Below are positions 63,817 to 64,000 of a stretch of 64,000 nt of DNA, piece after piece (the first letter of the stretch is position 1; every line of letters starts with the position of its first letter). The DNA lies in assembly GCF_907164845.1 (NCBI RefSeq), contig NZ_OU015430.1, forward strand, positions 1,912,001 through 1,976,000, read 5' to 3'. The notes beneath the pieces are model-generated. The model saw nothing but the letters and a program-made list of their open reading frames with translations, did not search any database and was not told the DNA's origin. The translations under genes and the position numbers were made by a program. This stretch comes from Lysobacter luteus (GTDB taxonomy: Bacteria; Pseudomonadota; Gammaproteobacteria; Xanthomonadales; Xanthomonadaceae).

Positions 63817-64000
63817 ATGCACACCGGATTCCGCTTCGCCCTGCTCCTGTCGACGCTCGCGATCCTGGCCGGCTGCGCCAGTAACGCCCGCGTCGTGGAC
63901 GCCGGATCAGCGGTCACCTTCGTGGTGGTCCGCCACGCCGAAAAGGCCGCCGGCGATGCCGAGGACCCGCCGCTGACCGCCGAGGGCGAGGCACGCGCGC
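63817..64000 (+). CDS. Histidine-phosphatase lipoprotein (5' part, runs off the window)
   Basis: The first 61 residues only. A lipoprotein signal (LLLSTLAILAGCASN, lipobox LAGC) precedes FVVVRHAEKAAG, the RHG-type phosphohistidine motif of the phosphoglycerate-mutase-like superfamily (SixA-like), then PPLTAEGEARA. The product is probably an envelope phosphatase; substrate unknown. Confidence 0.85.
   Translation, partial: MHTGFRFALLLSTLAILAGCASNARVVDAGSAVTFVVVRHAEKAAGDAEDPPLTAEGEARA

Overview
The window is a compact, high-GC chromosomal segment from a gammaproteobacterium of the Xanthomonadaceae/Lysobacteraceae (Lysobacter/Luteimonas type; the genus is uncertain). The evidence is the strong G/C bias at third codon positions, housekeeping gene order shared with Enterobacteria (maf-rng-yhdP-tldD, lptE-holA-nadD-rsfS-rlmH, mltD-gloB/yafS-rnhA-dnaQ, tig-clpP-clpX-lon-hupB-ppiD), a type I NAD-dependent isocitrate dehydrogenase and a xanthomonad-type KDO kinase. 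I see no insertion sequence, prophage, integrase, CRISPR array or region of foreign composition. No stretch longer than about 300 bases lacks a gene.

Layout. 1-1.1 kb: end of xseB and ispA. 1.1-9.2 kb: TldD/TldE (PmbA) peptidase genes, ribosome-assembly factor DarP and the giant AsmA-like YhdP. 9.2-13.4 kb: RNase G, Maf, a SIMPL-domain protein, a small hypothetical and a TonB. 13.4-16.9 kb: rlmH, rsfS, nadD, holA, lptE. 17-20 kb: HIT protein, recR, ebfC, dnaX. 20.2-20.5 kb: tRNA-Ser(GGA) and the 4.5S SRP RNA. 20.5-23.5 kb: MBL-fold hydrolase, KDO kinase, a family 9 glycosyltransferase that appears to start with ATT, and a DUF6165 protein. 23.6-29.4 kb: tRNA-Ser(CGA), PP2C phosphatase, dnaQ, rnhA, yafS-like methyltransferase, gloB, mltD, fabI. 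29.4-39.5 kb: the proteostasis block ppiD, tRNA-Asp x2, tRNA-Val, hupB, lon, clpX, clpP, tig, tRNA-Leu/Lys/His/Arg/Pro, all on the minus strand. 39.6-45.5 kb: YccA-like protein, NhaC-type antiporter, icd, AhpD-like protein, glutaredoxin, BepA-like protease. 45.6-56.7 kb: a phosphate/stress locus: phoB-phoR-ppk-ppx, glycosyltransferase-PAP2, then convergent creB-creC-creD. 56.8-64 kb: GNAT, rlmJ, a cation diffusion facilitator, another GNAT, mfd, and the start of a histidine-phosphatase lipoprotein.

How the genes work together. The most interesting block is 45.5-56.7 kb. A Pho-box-like direct repeat (two CTGTCAC/T-type heptamers 4 bp apart) lies before phoB. A second repeat of the same geometry lies before a two-gene unit (family 4 glycosyltransferase and PAP2 phosphatase, ATGA-coupled) directly downstream of ppk-ppx. 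I infer a PhoB-controlled unit that could make diacylglycerol from phosphatidate and glycosylate it, that is, phosphate-saving membrane lipid remodelling beside polyphosphate metabolism. The convergent creBCD genes carry a near-consensus CreB tag before creD. In the proteostasis block, lon and clpP are both preceded by heat-shock (sigma-32-type) promoter matches with the same spacing, and the tRNA cluster ahead of tig has a well-formed sigma-70 promoter.
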